Shown in pieces: positions 39,196 through 48,873 of a DNA stretch of 64,000 nt. The first letter of the stretch is position 1, and every line of letters begins with the position of its first letter. The notes beneath the pieces were generated by a model, which ran no database searches, was not told the DNA's origin, and saw nothing but the letters and a program-made list of their open reading frames with translations. Origin of the DNA: an uncultured Synechococcaceae cyanobacterium (lineage in GTDB: Bacteria; Cyanobacteriota; Cyanobacteriia; PCC-6307; Cyanobiaceae); NCBI GenBank assembly GCA_902536065.1, contig CACAVZ010000006.1, positions 16,959 to 80,958 on the forward strand, written 5' to 3'. The position numbers were made by a program, and so were the translations under genes.

Positions 39196-40314
39196 CTAGC
39201 CTTTCGTCAAGTATTGTTGCTCTTTGTTTTGTCCTTGCCACACAGGAACAGTAAAATGGAAGCAAGAACCGACACCAATTTCAGATACAACCCATATTCT
39301 TCCTCCATGAACTTGGACTATCCTCCTACATACAGACAACCCAATCCCAAATCCTGAAGTTCCTTCAGAAGTCTGTGGGAGCCTAACTCTATCCAAAAAA
39401 ATTCTTTTTTGCTCACTCAAAGGAATTCCTGCACCTTTGTCACAAATTGTTATTTCTACCCATTGATTAGTTTTATGAATCATTGTTATTTTTATTGACC
39501 CAGAGTCTTTAGAAAATTTAATAGCATTTTCAATTAAATTTAAAAATACTTGCCTCATTCTTCTTTGATCTGCGAATACACTCGGCAAATCAGATGGGAT
39601 ATCAGTATCAATCTCAATATTCCTTAATCTCCAGAATTTTTCTAACTCAAGTATTACTTCAGCGCTAATATTACCTAAATCAATTTTCTGAGGATTAAAT
39701 AACGCTTCCCATTTGGTTGTTCCAACCTCTAGAAGATCCTGAGATAAAAGTTCGATCTCTTCTAATCGTCTTTTAATTACCTCTTGCAATTTTGAAATAT
39801 CTATTTGTCCAAGTTTTTGACTTTGAACAGCCAAAGTGGCTGCAGTTAGTGGCGTTCTTAATTCATGTGCAACCATTCTCAATAATCTTTCCTGAGATTC
39901 TATCCTTTTTGTTAATGTCTCATTTTCTTGTCTTAAAACAAGAAGTTCATCTTCTAGAAGAAATTCTTTTTGAGTTGTTATTGAATCAATTTTAGATGGT
40001 TGCAAATTAATCCCTAGATTCTTTGTTAGACCTTCCTGTGTCCATCTTGGCAGCCATTTCTGCAGCTGAGAGAAAATATTACTTCCTGCAAATATTTGCT
40101 TTGGAGCTGGGGAAACCTTTATAAGCGCAGGGATAGCAACTAATCTATGTAATTCAAGTAATTCCGGCTGTTCCGTAGGCTCAGAAATCTGAAGAGATAT
40201 CTCAAATTCACAATCATCTGATTCTAAATAAGCAATCAAGGACTTAATATCATTACTAGAAAGTTGATTTCTAGCTGCTATGAGTATTAATTTTAGCTCC
40301 CTTTTATCATTCAA
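39196..40314 (-). CDS. sasA: Circadian-clock output histidine kinase SasA
   Basis: A 372-residue sensor kinase. The N-terminal KaiB-like thioredoxin-fold domain (about 1-95; [20 protein letters not shown], then [16 protein letters not shown]) binds KaiC. A coiled-coil (about 122-142) leads to the phospho-acceptor His near 150 ([13 protein letters not shown]), and the ATPase has N-box [15 protein letters not shown] and G-boxes DKGAGIPL and [11 protein letters not shown]. It passes clock phase to the response regulator RpaA. The start is TTG, with an in-frame stop three codons upstream and no ATG. No kai or rpaA genes are near. Confidence 0.93.
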   Translation of the reverse strand: MNDKRELKLILIAARNQLSSNDIKSLIAYLESDDCEFEISLQISEPTEQPELLELHRLVAIPALIKVSPAPKQIFAGSNIFSQLQKWLPRWTQEGLTKNLGINLQPSKIDSITTQKEFLLEDELLVLRQENETLTKRIESQERLLRMVAHELRTPLTAATLAVQSQKLGQIDISKLQEVIKRRLEEIELLSQDLLEVGTTKWEALFNPQKIDLGNISAEVILELEKFWRLRNIEIDTDIPSDLPSVFADQRRMRQVFLNLIENAIKFSKDSGSIKITMIHKTNQWVEITICDKGAGIPLSEQKRIFLDRVRLPQTSEGTSGFGIGLSVCRRIVQVHGGRIWVVSEIGVGSCFHFTVPVWQGQNKEQQYLTKG

Positions 40315-40420
40315 ATGATTACCTCAGAAGTGTTGAAAAGCTGTTAATCCTTATAAACACATTAAGATATTTTTTTTTATTCTACAGATAAGCTATGAAA
40401 TAAATATGACTTATTTATAA

Positions 40421-40963
40421 ATGGTTGTTATTAATCAAAATAAAAATCTGAATTTTGGTGAAAATAATTCTCCAGAAATTTTTTTTAATAGTAATTTAAA
40501 AAGATGGTTTACAAGAAATATTGGACTTTGGAAATCAAATAGAACATATTTTCTTGATGAAGTACAAAAAACATATAATTTATGCATGAATATAAATATA
40601 GAAGCTATTGAAAATAAATCCGAATGGGAATCGCACTATAAGTTCACTTGGTATCCAGAAAAAAAATATAATTTTTTTGAGGAAAATCCTCAATATAAAG
40701 AAAGAGGAGAAATGAATGCATTCTTAAGAGGGCACCAACTTATAAGGGGGAATTTCTATTTAAGTAATGAAGAAGGAATATCAAATATAAAGCAAGTTGA
40801 TGAACACGAAATGATTTTTGAATCTTCTTATAAAGATTGGTATATTATTGAACATACAAGACTAGTAGATTCAGATAACTATAGATTCAGAGTTATATAT
40901 TCATGGAACAAAAATAAACTCACAATAGTAGAAAACCACCACGAAATAAAAATTATTAAGTAA
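40421..40963 (+). CDS. CpcS/CpeS-like (DUF1001) lipocalin-fold protein
   Basis: A 180-residue protein. The early LKRWFTRNIGLWKSNRTYFL (about 28-47) and the late block DWYIIEHTRLVDSDNYRFRV ... NHHEIKI resemble the CpcS/CpeS family of phycobilin lyases, a lipocalin-like beta barrel. High-light Prochlorococcus has no phycobilisomes and only remnant phycoerythrin, so it might serve that remnant, bind another pigment, or be only structurally related. The call is by eye from spacing and motifs. No operon partner; sasA is divergent. Confidence 0.55.
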   Translation: MVVINQNKNLNFGENNSPEIFFNSNLKRWFTRNIGLWKSNRTYFLDEVQKTYNLCMNINIEAIENKSEWESHYKFTWYPEKKYNFFEENPQYKERGEMNAFLRGHQLIRGNFYLSNEEGISNIKQVDEHEMIFESSYKDWYIIEHTRLVDSDNYRFRVIYSWNKNKLTIVENHHEIKIIK

Positions 40964-41024
40964 GTACTTATCCAAATAAATATTAAAACTCAAAATGTTA
41001 TCTTATAGAAGATTAAATTAGATA

Positions 41025-41465
41025 ATGGTTATTAATTTACATTCAAAAAGAATTCTTAAAATGTTTGGAATAAGCTTTTTTTTATCCTTTTTACTCTTCG
41101 AGACTAATACAATAAATAAACAAATTAAAGCCGAAAAAAATTTAGTTGCTGCCTCCGAAACAGATCTTTTCTTATATAGACAAATGGGGGCATCTTACCT
41201 TTGTATAGCCTCAAAAGCAGGAGTCGATTTTAACAAAGGTCTTGGCGTTGCAAGTGCTACTTTTGCGAATGTAATAATTGGCAAGCATGGAGGTATTATC
41301 GAAGATTTAGGGAGTGAAAAACTTGACGAAAAAAAATTATATAATGCGGGAACATTTCAAATTGTTGGAAGTGCACTAAATATTTGCCCAGAGAGCATTC
41401 CAAAAGAAATTAAAAATGATTATGAAAAAGGTTTAAAAAAACTTATAAAGAAAAACAAAAAATAA
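41025..41465 (+). CDS. Small exported protein, unknown
   Basis: A 146-residue protein (or 134 from the inner ATG at 41061). The N-terminal part has a basic stretch and a hydrophobic core (MFGISFFLSFLLFE), so it is probably exported or anchored. The mature part contains two cysteines (YLCIASKAG and NICPESI), a glycine-rich middle and a lysine-rich tail. The domain beginning ETDLFLYRQMGASYLCIAS looks conserved in marine picocyanobacteria. Function unknown. It is convergent with prs, 9 bp away. Confidence 0.6.
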   Translation: MVINLHSKRILKMFGISFFLSFLLFETNTINKQIKAEKNLVAASETDLFLYRQMGASYLCIASKAGVDFNKGLGVASATFANVIIGKHGGIIEDLGSEKLDEKKLYNAGTFQIVGSALNICPESIPKEIKNDYEKGLKKLIKKNKK

Positions 41466-41474
41466 TTTTATTTT

Positions 41475-42470
41475 TTACCTAAACATTGAACTAACTGAAC
41501 TTTCTTCGTGAATTCTCCAAATAGCTTCACCCAGCATATTTGCGACTGAAAGAACTTTTAACTGTGGAAAATTATCTCTAATATTAACTGGTATGCTGTT
41601 AGTCACAATAACTTGTTCGAATAAATCCTTTGCACTTAATCTTTCACAAGATGGAGGAGAGAATACAGCATGTGAAGCACATGCGAATATTCTTTTAGCT
41701 CCCTCTTTTTTTAATAAATTAGCTCCTGAACAAATTGTACCTCCAGTATCTATCATATCGTCTATTAGGATTGCTGTTTTACCTTTAACTTCACCAATAA
41801 CTGTTAGACTTTCAGCGATATTATGAGCCGATCTCCTTTTATCAATTATAGCCAAAGGAGCATCTCTCATTAATTTTGCGAATGCTCTTGCTCTTGCAAC
41901 TCCACCTACATCAGGAGAAACAACTACAACTTCCTCTAAATTTAAAGTTTCTAAATAATCTATTAATACAGGTGAACCATAAATATGGTCGCATGGGATA
42001 TCAAAATAACCTTGAATTTGAGCTGAATGTAAATCCATTGCAAGAACTCTATCGACTCCAGATTTCTCTAGTAAATTGGCAGTGAGTTTTGCAGTTATAG
42101 ACTCTCTACCTGAAGTCTTTCTATCTGCTCTTGCGTATCCAAAATAAGGGATTACTGCCGTTATTTGTCTTGCAGATGCCCTCTTACAAGCATCAACCAT
42201 TATCATGAGTTCCATTAAACTATCGTTTACAGGAGCGCTTGTAGGTTGTATGAGGAATACATCGCAACCTCTAATAGATTGTTGAATCTGAACATAAAGT
42301 TCTCCATCAGCAAATCTTTTTGATACTAAAGGCACATTTTCAATCCCTAAATATGATGCAATTTCTTCTGCCAGTTTAGGATTGGTCGTTCCACTAACTA
42401 GCCTTAATCTACTTTTATTTAGATTAAAATTCGATTCTTTATTCTGCACTGCCGTGATAAAACTTGTCAC
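41475..42470 (-). CDS. prs: Ribose-phosphate pyrophosphokinase
   Basis: A 331-residue PRPP synthase supplying nucleotide, histidine and tryptophan pathways. Landmarks are FADGELYVQIQQSIRGCDVFLIQ, the signature DLHSAQIQGYFDIPCDHIYG (about 145-164), and the PRPP loop TAILIDDMIDTGGTICSG (about 232-249). Full length. The 261-bp gap to malQ is AT-rich, and I see no structured element or gene in it. Confidence 0.95.
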   Translation of the reverse strand: MTSFITAVQNKESNFNLNKSRLRLVSGTTNPKLAEEIASYLGIENVPLVSKRFADGELYVQIQQSIRGCDVFLIQPTSAPVNDSLMELMIMVDACKRASARQITAVIPYFGYARADRKTSGRESITAKLTANLLEKSGVDRVLAMDLHSAQIQGYFDIPCDHIYGSPVLIDYLETLNLEEVVVVSPDVGGVARARAFAKLMRDAPLAIIDKRRSAHNIAESLTVIGEVKGKTAILIDDMIDTGGTICSGANLLKKEGAKRIFACASHAVFSPPSCERLSAKDLFEQVIVTNSIPVNIRDNFPQLKVLSVANMLGEAIWRIHEESSVSSMFR

Positions 42471-42731
42471 GAAATTAGTACTATAAAAACTATATCCTTA
42501 TCGTAGTCGTTTATGTGAATTTAGCAAAAGATTAATGACTAGATCTTTTCAAAAGTTATATTCCTTAGGACAAAATATCAAATAAAGCCAATTAAAAATC
42601 ATAAATTATTTTAAATTTAATCTCAAAATACTTGGAATAATATTTGTCAATTAAAAAAAATTTGTATATCGTTGAATTTATAGAATGAATAACAAGTTAG
42701 TTGTAAGGAAAAAAAAATATAATAAAAAAAC

Positions 42732-44252
42732 ATGCCTATGCAAAAAACTTTTACAAAAAAATCACTAGGAGTACTTATGCACCCTTCATGTATTCCTGGT
42801 GGAAGAGTTTGTGGAACTTTTGGTAGAGGTGCAAAAGAATGGATAAAAATGCTCCACAAGCATAAGATTGAATACTGGCAATTTTTACCTCTGAACCCTA
42901 CCGATTCTTCAGGATCACCTTATAGTTCACCATCTAGTTTTGCACTGAATCCATGGTTTCTTGATATAGACGATTTAATCGATAAAGGTTTTATTTTTAT
43001 TTCTAATAAAGAAGAATTGGGCCCCACAAATGAGTATAAGAATTTTTTTGATTTTAATATTGCAAATGATTTAACAAAAAAATTAGGTGCTCTTCTTATT
43101 CAAGGTTGGAGTTCCCAATCTGAAGCGAGAAAGAATGATTTTTGTAGATGGCTCAGTAAAAATTCTTGGGTTGAAGATTACGCAATATTTGATGTTGTCA
43201 GGGAGGAATTTAAAATGATACCTTGGTGGCAATGGCCCAAAGAATTCAAAAATAAAAACAAAAACTTTTTAAAATCATGGATTAAGGGGAAAAGAGCTGA
43301 GGTCCTTACAAAAAAGTTAATTCAATGGCATTTAGATGAACAATGGAGCGCAATTAAAAACTTTGCAAAATCGAGGAATGTGAAACTAATAGGTGATTTG
43401 CCCTTTTATGTATCAAGGGATAGTGCAGAAGTTTGGAGTAATAAATCACTATTTTCAATTTTTAAAAATGGAGATTTAATTTTTCAAAGTGGTGTCCCAC
43501 CTGATTATTTTTCTTCAACAGGACAATTATGGGGAACTCCAACTTACTTTTGGTCAAAACATAAGAGGACTAATTTCGATTGGTGGAGAAAAAGATTTAA
43601 AAGACAATTTGAACTTGTAGACTTGTTGAGATTTGATCATTTCAGGGGTTTAGCTGGTTATTGGAGAGTTAATGGCAATTCTAAAACAGCAATTTCTGGT
43701 AGATGGATAAATTCTCCAGGAAGAACACTTTTAAAAAAAATAAAAATTGATTTAGGAACTGACTTCCTACCTATAATTGCGGAGGATCTTGGAGTAATAA
43801 CACCTGATGTAGAAAAATTAAGGGAAAATTTTAAACTTCCAGGAATGAAAATATTGCAGTTCGCTTTTGATGGAAATGAAGATAACCCATATTTACCCAA
43901 GAATATTGAAGGAGAAAATTGGGTGGTTTATACAGGTACCCATGACAACTCTACTTCTATTTCATGGTGGGAATCTTTAGAAAGCGACGCCAAAAAACGA
44001 ATAATAGATGAATATAAATTAGATGAAAATCCTTCATGGAATTTAATGAGAATAGGCATGAATACAAATGCAAATCTCTTTATTGCCCCAATCCAAGATA
44101 TTTTATCTTTAGATGACACAAGCAGATTAAACATTCCTGGCACTACAAAGAACAACTGGAAATGGAAGTTAAATCTACCTTTAGGAGAAGTAGAAGACAA
44201 TGTTAGGAGATTTGGGGAGCTTGGAAATAATTTTGGGAGAACCAGAAAATAA
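42732..44252 (+). CDS. malQ: 4-alpha-glucanotransferase
   Basis: A 506-residue GH77 disproportionating enzyme that rearranges maltooligosaccharides released from glycogen. Conserved parts are GGRVCGTFGRGAKEWI at the N-terminus, the nucleophile region LLRFDHFRGLAGYW (Asp near 302), the acid/base region LPIIAEDLGVITPDVEKLR (Glu near 349) and YTGTHDNSTSISWW (Asp near 402). A weak AAGGA lies upstream of the ATG. No signal peptide. Confidence 0.93.
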   Translation: MPMQKTFTKKSLGVLMHPSCIPGGRVCGTFGRGAKEWIKMLHKHKIEYWQFLPLNPTDSSGSPYSSPSSFALNPWFLDIDDLIDKGFIFISNKEELGPTNEYKNFFDFNIANDLTKKLGALLIQGWSSQSEARKNDFCRWLSKNSWVEDYAIFDVVREEFKMIPWWQWPKEFKNKNKNFLKSWIKGKRAEVLTKKLIQWHLDEQWSAIKNFAKSRNVKLIGDLPFYVSRDSAEVWSNKSLFSIFKNGDLIFQSGVPPDYFSSTGQLWGTPTYFWSKHKRTNFDWWRKRFKRQFELVDLLRFDHFRGLAGYWRVNGNSKTAISGRWINSPGRTLLKKIKIDLGTDFLPIIAEDLGVITPDVEKLRENFKLPGMKILQFAFDGNEDNPYLPKNIEGENWVVYTGTHDNSTSISWWESLESDAKKRIIDEYKLDENPSWNLMRIGMNTNANLFIAPIQDILSLDDTSRLNIPGTTKNNWKWKLNLPLGEVEDNVRRFGELGNNFGRTRK

Positions 44253-44266
44253 AGACTTATAGAAGT

Positions 44267-44761
44267 TTATTTATCAATGATTTTATTTTCAATATTTTGA
44301 ATCTCAATAACATTTATATTTAAAATAAAATATCTTTTTAATACAAAAAGAGTTGAGATTAATATAAAAAAATATAGAAGGCTTCCCTGCCAAGTATTTA
44401 TAAGATCGAATTTGTTTACGATAAAATCATTTTTTTCTTTCTTAGAAGTTTCTCCCTGTCTAATTGCTAATTGTTCTAATGAATTTTTTTTTAATTCTAG
44501 ACATTCTTCTAATTTGAGTAATATTGATCTTATAAATGGATACTTTGGTCTAAAATTTTTGTTATTGTTTTCTATGGAAATTATCGTTTGTTCAGGTATT
44601 TTTGAAATTCGTGACAATTCTTGAATTGTCATATTTTTTTGGATTCTCGCACCTTTTACTAAGTTTGCGATTTCTCCATACTGATCAACTAATTCATGAT
44701 TTACTTCATTATCAATCACAGAATTTTTTTTTAGTAAAAAAAGATTATTAAAAATATTCAT
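44267..44761 (-). CDS. Short RodZ-like helix-turn-helix membrane protein
   Basis: A 164-residue protein. The cytoplasmic RodZ-type helix-turn-helix is clear (GARIQKNMTIQELSRISKIPEQ, then FIRSILLKLEECL; about 38-92). One transmembrane helix follows (about 128-146, LLYFFILISTLFVLKRYF), and the protein ends soon after. The periplasmic domain of full RodZ is absent. RodZ links MreB to the cell wall machinery; a short form might keep only the MreB/DNA-side part. The role is inferred from the domain. Confidence 0.65.
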   Translation of the reverse strand: MNIFNNLFLLKKNSVIDNEVNHELVDQYGEIANLVKGARIQKNMTIQELSRISKIPEQTIISIENNNKNFRPKYPFIRSILLKLEECLELKKNSLEQLAIRQGETSKKEKNDFIVNKFDLINTWQGSLLYFFILISTLFVLKRYFILNINVIEIQNIENKIIDK

Positions 44762-44874
44762 TCAGTATTTCCAATTAATAAATTGTTTGACTTCTCAATT
44801 TTAAAAATAATCATTTTCTTAAATTTTAATCATTTAAAAATCATAAGTAAATTTAAAAGGTGCAAACATGAAAA

Positions 44875-46533
44875 CTACGCTGGAGAAATAATATTTTGAA
44901 CTGCGCTTTTTGCAATATTCATAGGACTAAATGTATTACTAATTAAACTTAAGAGTTTTTTTGCATCAGTTAATTCAAGTTTATCATCTTTAATAAGGCT
45001 TAAAATAAGATTCTTCCTGACTTCGGATCCTTTTTTACTTAAAAATAATTTCAATCCAGCATTGGCAACTGGTATTAGGTCTGAATTTATATTTTCAGAA
45101 TCTTTAAATAAAATATTTAGTAAACTTTCAACTTTTTCAATTTGAATTCTGCCTTTATTATCAAAAACAACTTCTAATAGAATTTCTAAAATCTCATCAG
45201 AATTATCAGTAAGTAGTTTCTTAGCTATGTAAGGATATGCGATTTTTAAAATTTTAAATTCAGGATCTAGTCTTAATGCCAAACCTTCTTGACTAACGAC
45301 AGCTCTTATTATCAAAGCAAACCTACTGGGAACTCTAAATGGATAAGAGTACATTAGTTTTGAAAATTTATCAGTTACATTTTTAAGATTAAAATTGCCA
45401 ACCTCAGCACTTAGAGAACCTCCTAAAACTTCTTTTAATGGTCCAACAAGTTTCTGAAGATCTTGTTCTTTGGTTAAAAAACCTAATTTCTGAAAATCTT
45501 TTGCAAGAAGATAATATTCATCATTTATTATGTGAACAATGGCCTTAATGAGAGTGAGCCTATCTGAATTTGAAATTTCATCCATCATTCCAAAATCAAC
45601 ATAAGCTAAATTTCCATTATCTGTATTACCTCCTTTAAGAGCAAACATATTTCCAGGATGAGGGTCAGCATGAAAATATCCATATTCAAATAATTGCTGA
45701 AGACCACTAATAACACAAGTTTTTATAAAAGAGGAAGGTATTAAGTCGTTTTCCTCCAATAAAGCCCTATCTCTTAATTTAAATCCATCAATCCAAGAGG
45801 TTGTAATAATTCTCTTTGATGAAAACTTTTTTTCCAATTTAGGAATAAAAACATTTGGGTTATCTTTGAATAAATGTGCAAACTTTAAAGCATTTTCACC
45901 CTCTTTTTCATAGTCAATTTCATCAAATAGTGCCTTACCAAATTCATCTATTATTTCTCCAATTCCAACACCAATATTTAATGGTAGGAAGGGTGAGAAA
46001 AAAATTGCTAAAAACCTTAGTATCACAACATCTCTTCTTATAAGAAAGTATAAATTTGGCCTTTGTACTTTTACAGCCACAAAAGTATTATTTTTTGTTT
46101 TTGCTTTATAAACTTGTCCTAAGCTTGCTGAGGCAATAGGACTCTCAGGGAACTCATCAAATAATTCATTAGGAGGCGCGCCAAGTTCCTCTTCAATAAT
46201 TTTTAAAGAAATTTTATGATCAAATGCTGGGAGGTTATCCTGTAGGTTGGTAAGTTCTGTCAGCCAATCTTGTCTAACAAGGTCCGGTCTAGTTGAAAGC
46301 GCCTGTCCTAACTTTATAAAACATGGTCCTAAATCTGTTATTACATTAAAAAGATATTTTGAGAGATTTTTTTGTACTTTTTTATTTTTACTGTTACCTT
46401 GAAAAAGTATTCTTAAAAAAAGAAAAATAAAAGTTAAAAGGATATATAAAACTCTCGGGATGAAAATCCATGGTCTCAAAATCAACCAAATCAAGTCACT
46501 TTTTGCTGAGTATTGCGAATAAGACCTTTTCAT
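44875..46533 (-). CDS. ABC1/UbiB-family atypical kinase
   Basis: A 552-residue protein. The family's KxGQ motif is in GPCFIKLGQALSTRPDLV (about 70-87), followed by the alanine-rich loop ASASLGQVYKAKTKNN, the VAVKVQRP lysine and the catalytic loop YFHADPHPGNMFAL with the DFG-like YVDFGMMDE. Hydrophobic segments near the N-terminus suggest membrane association. ABC1 kinases act in quinone or tocopherol metabolism and photosystem maintenance; cyanobacteria have several paralogues, and which this is cannot be told. Confidence 0.88.
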   Translation of the reverse strand: MKRSYSQYSAKSDLIWLILRPWIFIPRVLYILLTFIFLFLRILFQGNSKNKKVQKNLSKYLFNVITDLGPCFIKLGQALSTRPDLVRQDWLTELTNLQDNLPAFDHKISLKIIEEELGAPPNELFDEFPESPIASASLGQVYKAKTKNNTFVAVKVQRPNLYFLIRRDVVILRFLAIFFSPFLPLNIGVGIGEIIDEFGKALFDEIDYEKEGENALKFAHLFKDNPNVFIPKLEKKFSSKRIITTSWIDGFKLRDRALLEENDLIPSSFIKTCVISGLQQLFEYGYFHADPHPGNMFALKGGNTDNGNLAYVDFGMMDEISNSDRLTLIKAIVHIINDEYYLLAKDFQKLGFLTKEQDLQKLVGPLKEVLGGSLSAEVGNFNLKNVTDKFSKLMYSYPFRVPSRFALIIRAVVSQEGLALRLDPEFKILKIAYPYIAKKLLTDNSDEILEILLEVVFDNKGRIQIEKVESLLNILFKDSENINSDLIPVANAGLKLFLSKKGSEVRKNLILSLIKDDKLELTDAKKLLSLISNTFSPMNIAKSAVQNIISPA

Positions 46534-46597
46534 TAAAGTTAAAAAATATCAAAGAAGGATTCCTTTTGATTCATTCTATATATGTCAATAATACTTT

Positions 46598-47995
46598 ATG
46601 AGCATTTCATCTTTTCTAACTAAGAAGTTTTTAAAGTCACTTTTCTTTCCCGCTCATAACAGAGGGGCAGCTTTACCCAAGAAACTAGTGGAATTATTAA
46701 AAAAAAAACCTGGGTATTGGGACTTACCTGAACTACCAGAAATAGGCTCGCCTTTATCCCAAAGCGGAGTAATTGATAAAACTCAAAGAGAATTCTCTAA
46801 GAGATTTGGGGCGAAAAGATGCTTTTTTGGAGTTAATGGAGCCTCTGGATTAATACAATCAGCTGTAATTGCAATGGCAAAACCTGGCGAAACAATATTG
46901 ATGCCAAGAAATGTTCATATAAGTGTTATAAAAGTCTGTGCCATGCAGAACATACATCCAATATTCTTTGATCTAGATTTTTCATCAATAACTGGTCATT
47001 ACAATCCAACAACAAAGATATGGTTAGAAAACGTATTTAAAAAAATAAATTTTAATGAAAAAAAAATTGCAGGGGTAATTCTTGTAAGTCCCTCTTATCA
47101 AGGTTATGCAACAGATTTAGAGCCTTTGATAGATCTTTGTCATCAAAAAAATTTACCTGTTTTGGTTGATGAAGCTCATGGTTCTTATTTCCTTTTTTGT
47201 GAAAAACTTAACCTACCAAAATCCGCTTTAGTATCAAACGCTGACTTAGTCGTTCATTCATTGCATAAATCGCTAAATGGTTTAACTCAAACGGCTGCAC
47301 TTTGGTATAAGGGGAATCTAGTAAATGAGGAAAATTTAATCCATAGTATTAACTTGTTGCAAACTACTAGTCCAAGTTCCCTATTACTTTCTTCTTGTGA
47401 AGAGTCTATTAAAGACTGGCTTAATAAAAAAAGTTTATCAAAATACCAAAAAAGAATTTTAGAGGCAAAAAGTATTTACAAAAAATTAATCCAGAAGAAT
47501 ATTCCTCTCATAGAAACCCAAGACCCCTTAAAAATAATATTAAATACCTCTATGGTTGGAATTGATGGTTTTACAGCAGATAAATTTTTTTATAAAAATG
47601 GTCTTATTGCTGAATTACCAGAAATGATGACTTTAACTTTTTGCTTAGGATTTGCGAATCAGAAAAATTTTCCAAATTTATTTGAAAATTTGTGGAAAAA
47701 ATTACTATTAAATTCTAAAAAATTAAAAAGTTTAAATGTACTCCAATCACCCTTTAAATTGGTTGAATCACCCGAAATTGAAATTGGAATTGCTTGGAGA
47801 AGTAAGACTAAGAGTATTCCATTCTCTCAATCATTAAATAAAATATCTGGAGATATTATTTGCCCCTATCCTCCTGGAATACCTCTACTAGTTCCTGGAG
47901 AAAAAATTGACCTAGATAGATTTAATTGGATAAATAATCAGAGTTTGTGTAACAAAGATCTGATAAATTTTAATATAAGAGTAATTCAACCATAG
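46598..47995 (+). CDS. Orn/Lys/Arg decarboxylase-like PLP enzyme
   Basis: A 465-residue fold type I PLP protein of the Orn/Lys/Arg decarboxylase (major domain) family. Visible parts are NRGAALPKKLVELL, the PLP-binding FFGVNGASGLIQSAVIAM, LVDEAHGSYF (Asp) and the lysine loop VVHSLHKSLNGLTQTAAL (Lys near 223), then a C-terminal domain with GDIICPYPPGIPLLVPGE. It may decarboxylate lysine, arginine or ornithine into a polyamine; the substrate cannot be told. It ends 9 bp before cdsA. Confidence 0.82.
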   Translation: MSISSFLTKKFLKSLFFPAHNRGAALPKKLVELLKKKPGYWDLPELPEIGSPLSQSGVIDKTQREFSKRFGAKRCFFGVNGASGLIQSAVIAMAKPGETILMPRNVHISVIKVCAMQNIHPIFFDLDFSSITGHYNPTTKIWLENVFKKINFNEKKIAGVILVSPSYQGYATDLEPLIDLCHQKNLPVLVDEAHGSYFLFCEKLNLPKSALVSNADLVVHSLHKSLNGLTQTAALWYKGNLVNEENLIHSINLLQTTSPSSLLLSSCEESIKDWLNKKSLSKYQKRILEAKSIYKKLIQKNIPLIETQDPLKIILNTSMVGIDGFTADKFFYKNGLIAELPEMMTLTFCLGFANQKNFPNLFENLWKKLLLNSKKLKSLNVLQSPFKLVESPEIEIGIAWRSKTKSIPFSQSLNKISGDIICPYPPGIPLLVPGEKIDLDRFNWINNQSLCNKDLINFNIRVIQP

Positions 47996-48004
47996 AAATT
48001 TAAT

Positions 48005-48862
48005 ATGAGATTTAGAAGCGGATTACTTATAGGAATATTTGGTTTAATTGTTGTTTTGTTAGGGGGATGGTTTTTTACATTCGCAATAGCTTTGCTTACT
48101 TATTTAGCATTATTGGAATTTTTTAGAATGGCAGAATTTAAAGGAATAAAACCAGCTACAAAAACCACATTATTTTCATCTTTCGTTATTATAGTTTCCA
48201 CTTATTTAGAAACCATAGGTTTACTTGAAGGAGAAATATCAAATTCAATTTTGCCTATCTGTTCAGTTGCAATATGCACTTGGTTACTATTACAACCAAA
48301 ACCCGGAACAATTTCAGATATTGCAGCTTCTATTTTTGGATTATTCTATTTAGGTTTTTTGCCTAGTTATTGGATTAAGTTAAGGGGATTAGAGTCAGTG
48401 ATAATAAGTTCAAATCAAGGTTTTATTTCGTTTGAAAACTTATCTAATACTTCAGGTCTTCATTTAACTTTAACTTCTTGTTTTTTAATTGTGGCTAGTG
48501 ATATTGGTTCTTATTTCATTGGGAAGTCATTTGGTAAAAAATCTCTTTCTCCAATATCGCCTGGCAAAACAATAGAAGGTTTAATTGGAGGAATATCCTG
48601 TTCAATTTTATTAGCAATATTTTTCGCATTCTCACTGAATTGGGAAAATCCATTATTAGCTGGAATTTTATATGGAATTTTGATTTCTCTTATGGCATTA
48701 GTAGGCGATTTAATAGAATCAATGATGAAGAGAGATGCAAAAATAAAAGATTCCGGTACTTTTTTGCCAGGACATGGAGGCATTCTTGACAGAATTGACA
48801 GCTACATTTTTACTCCATCTGTTTTGTATTACATTTTTATAATTCTCAAATATCTAAATTAA
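48005..48862 (+). CDS. cdsA: Phosphatidate cytidylyltransferase
   Basis: A 285-residue membrane enzyme making CDP-diacylglycerol from phosphatidate and CTP, the hub of phospholipid synthesis. About seven helices. The C-terminal signature is clear: GDLIESMMKRDAKIKDSGTF, then LPGHGGILDRIDS (about 238-262). The middle IGKSFGKKSLSPISPGKTIEG is also typical. It is 9 bp after the decarboxylase-like gene, so the two are probably co-transcribed. Confidence 0.93.
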   Translation: MRFRSGLLIGIFGLIVVLLGGWFFTFAIALLTYLALLEFFRMAEFKGIKPATKTTLFSSFVIIVSTYLETIGLLEGEISNSILPICSVAICTWLLLQPKPGTISDIAASIFGLFYLGFLPSYWIKLRGLESVIISSNQGFISFENLSNTSGLHLTLTSCFLIVASDIGSYFIGKSFGKKSLSPISPGKTIEGLIGGISCSILLAIFFAFSLNWENPLLAGILYGILISLMALVGDLIESMMKRDAKIKDSGTFLPGHGGILDRIDSYIFTPSVLYYIFIILKYLN

Positions 48863-48873
48863 TTATGAGATTT

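Noticed and set aside
44245..44272. Imperfect hairpin between malQ and the RodZ-like gene
   Set aside because: Stem is interrupted by a two-base bulge and almost all AT; too weak to call a bidirectional terminator.
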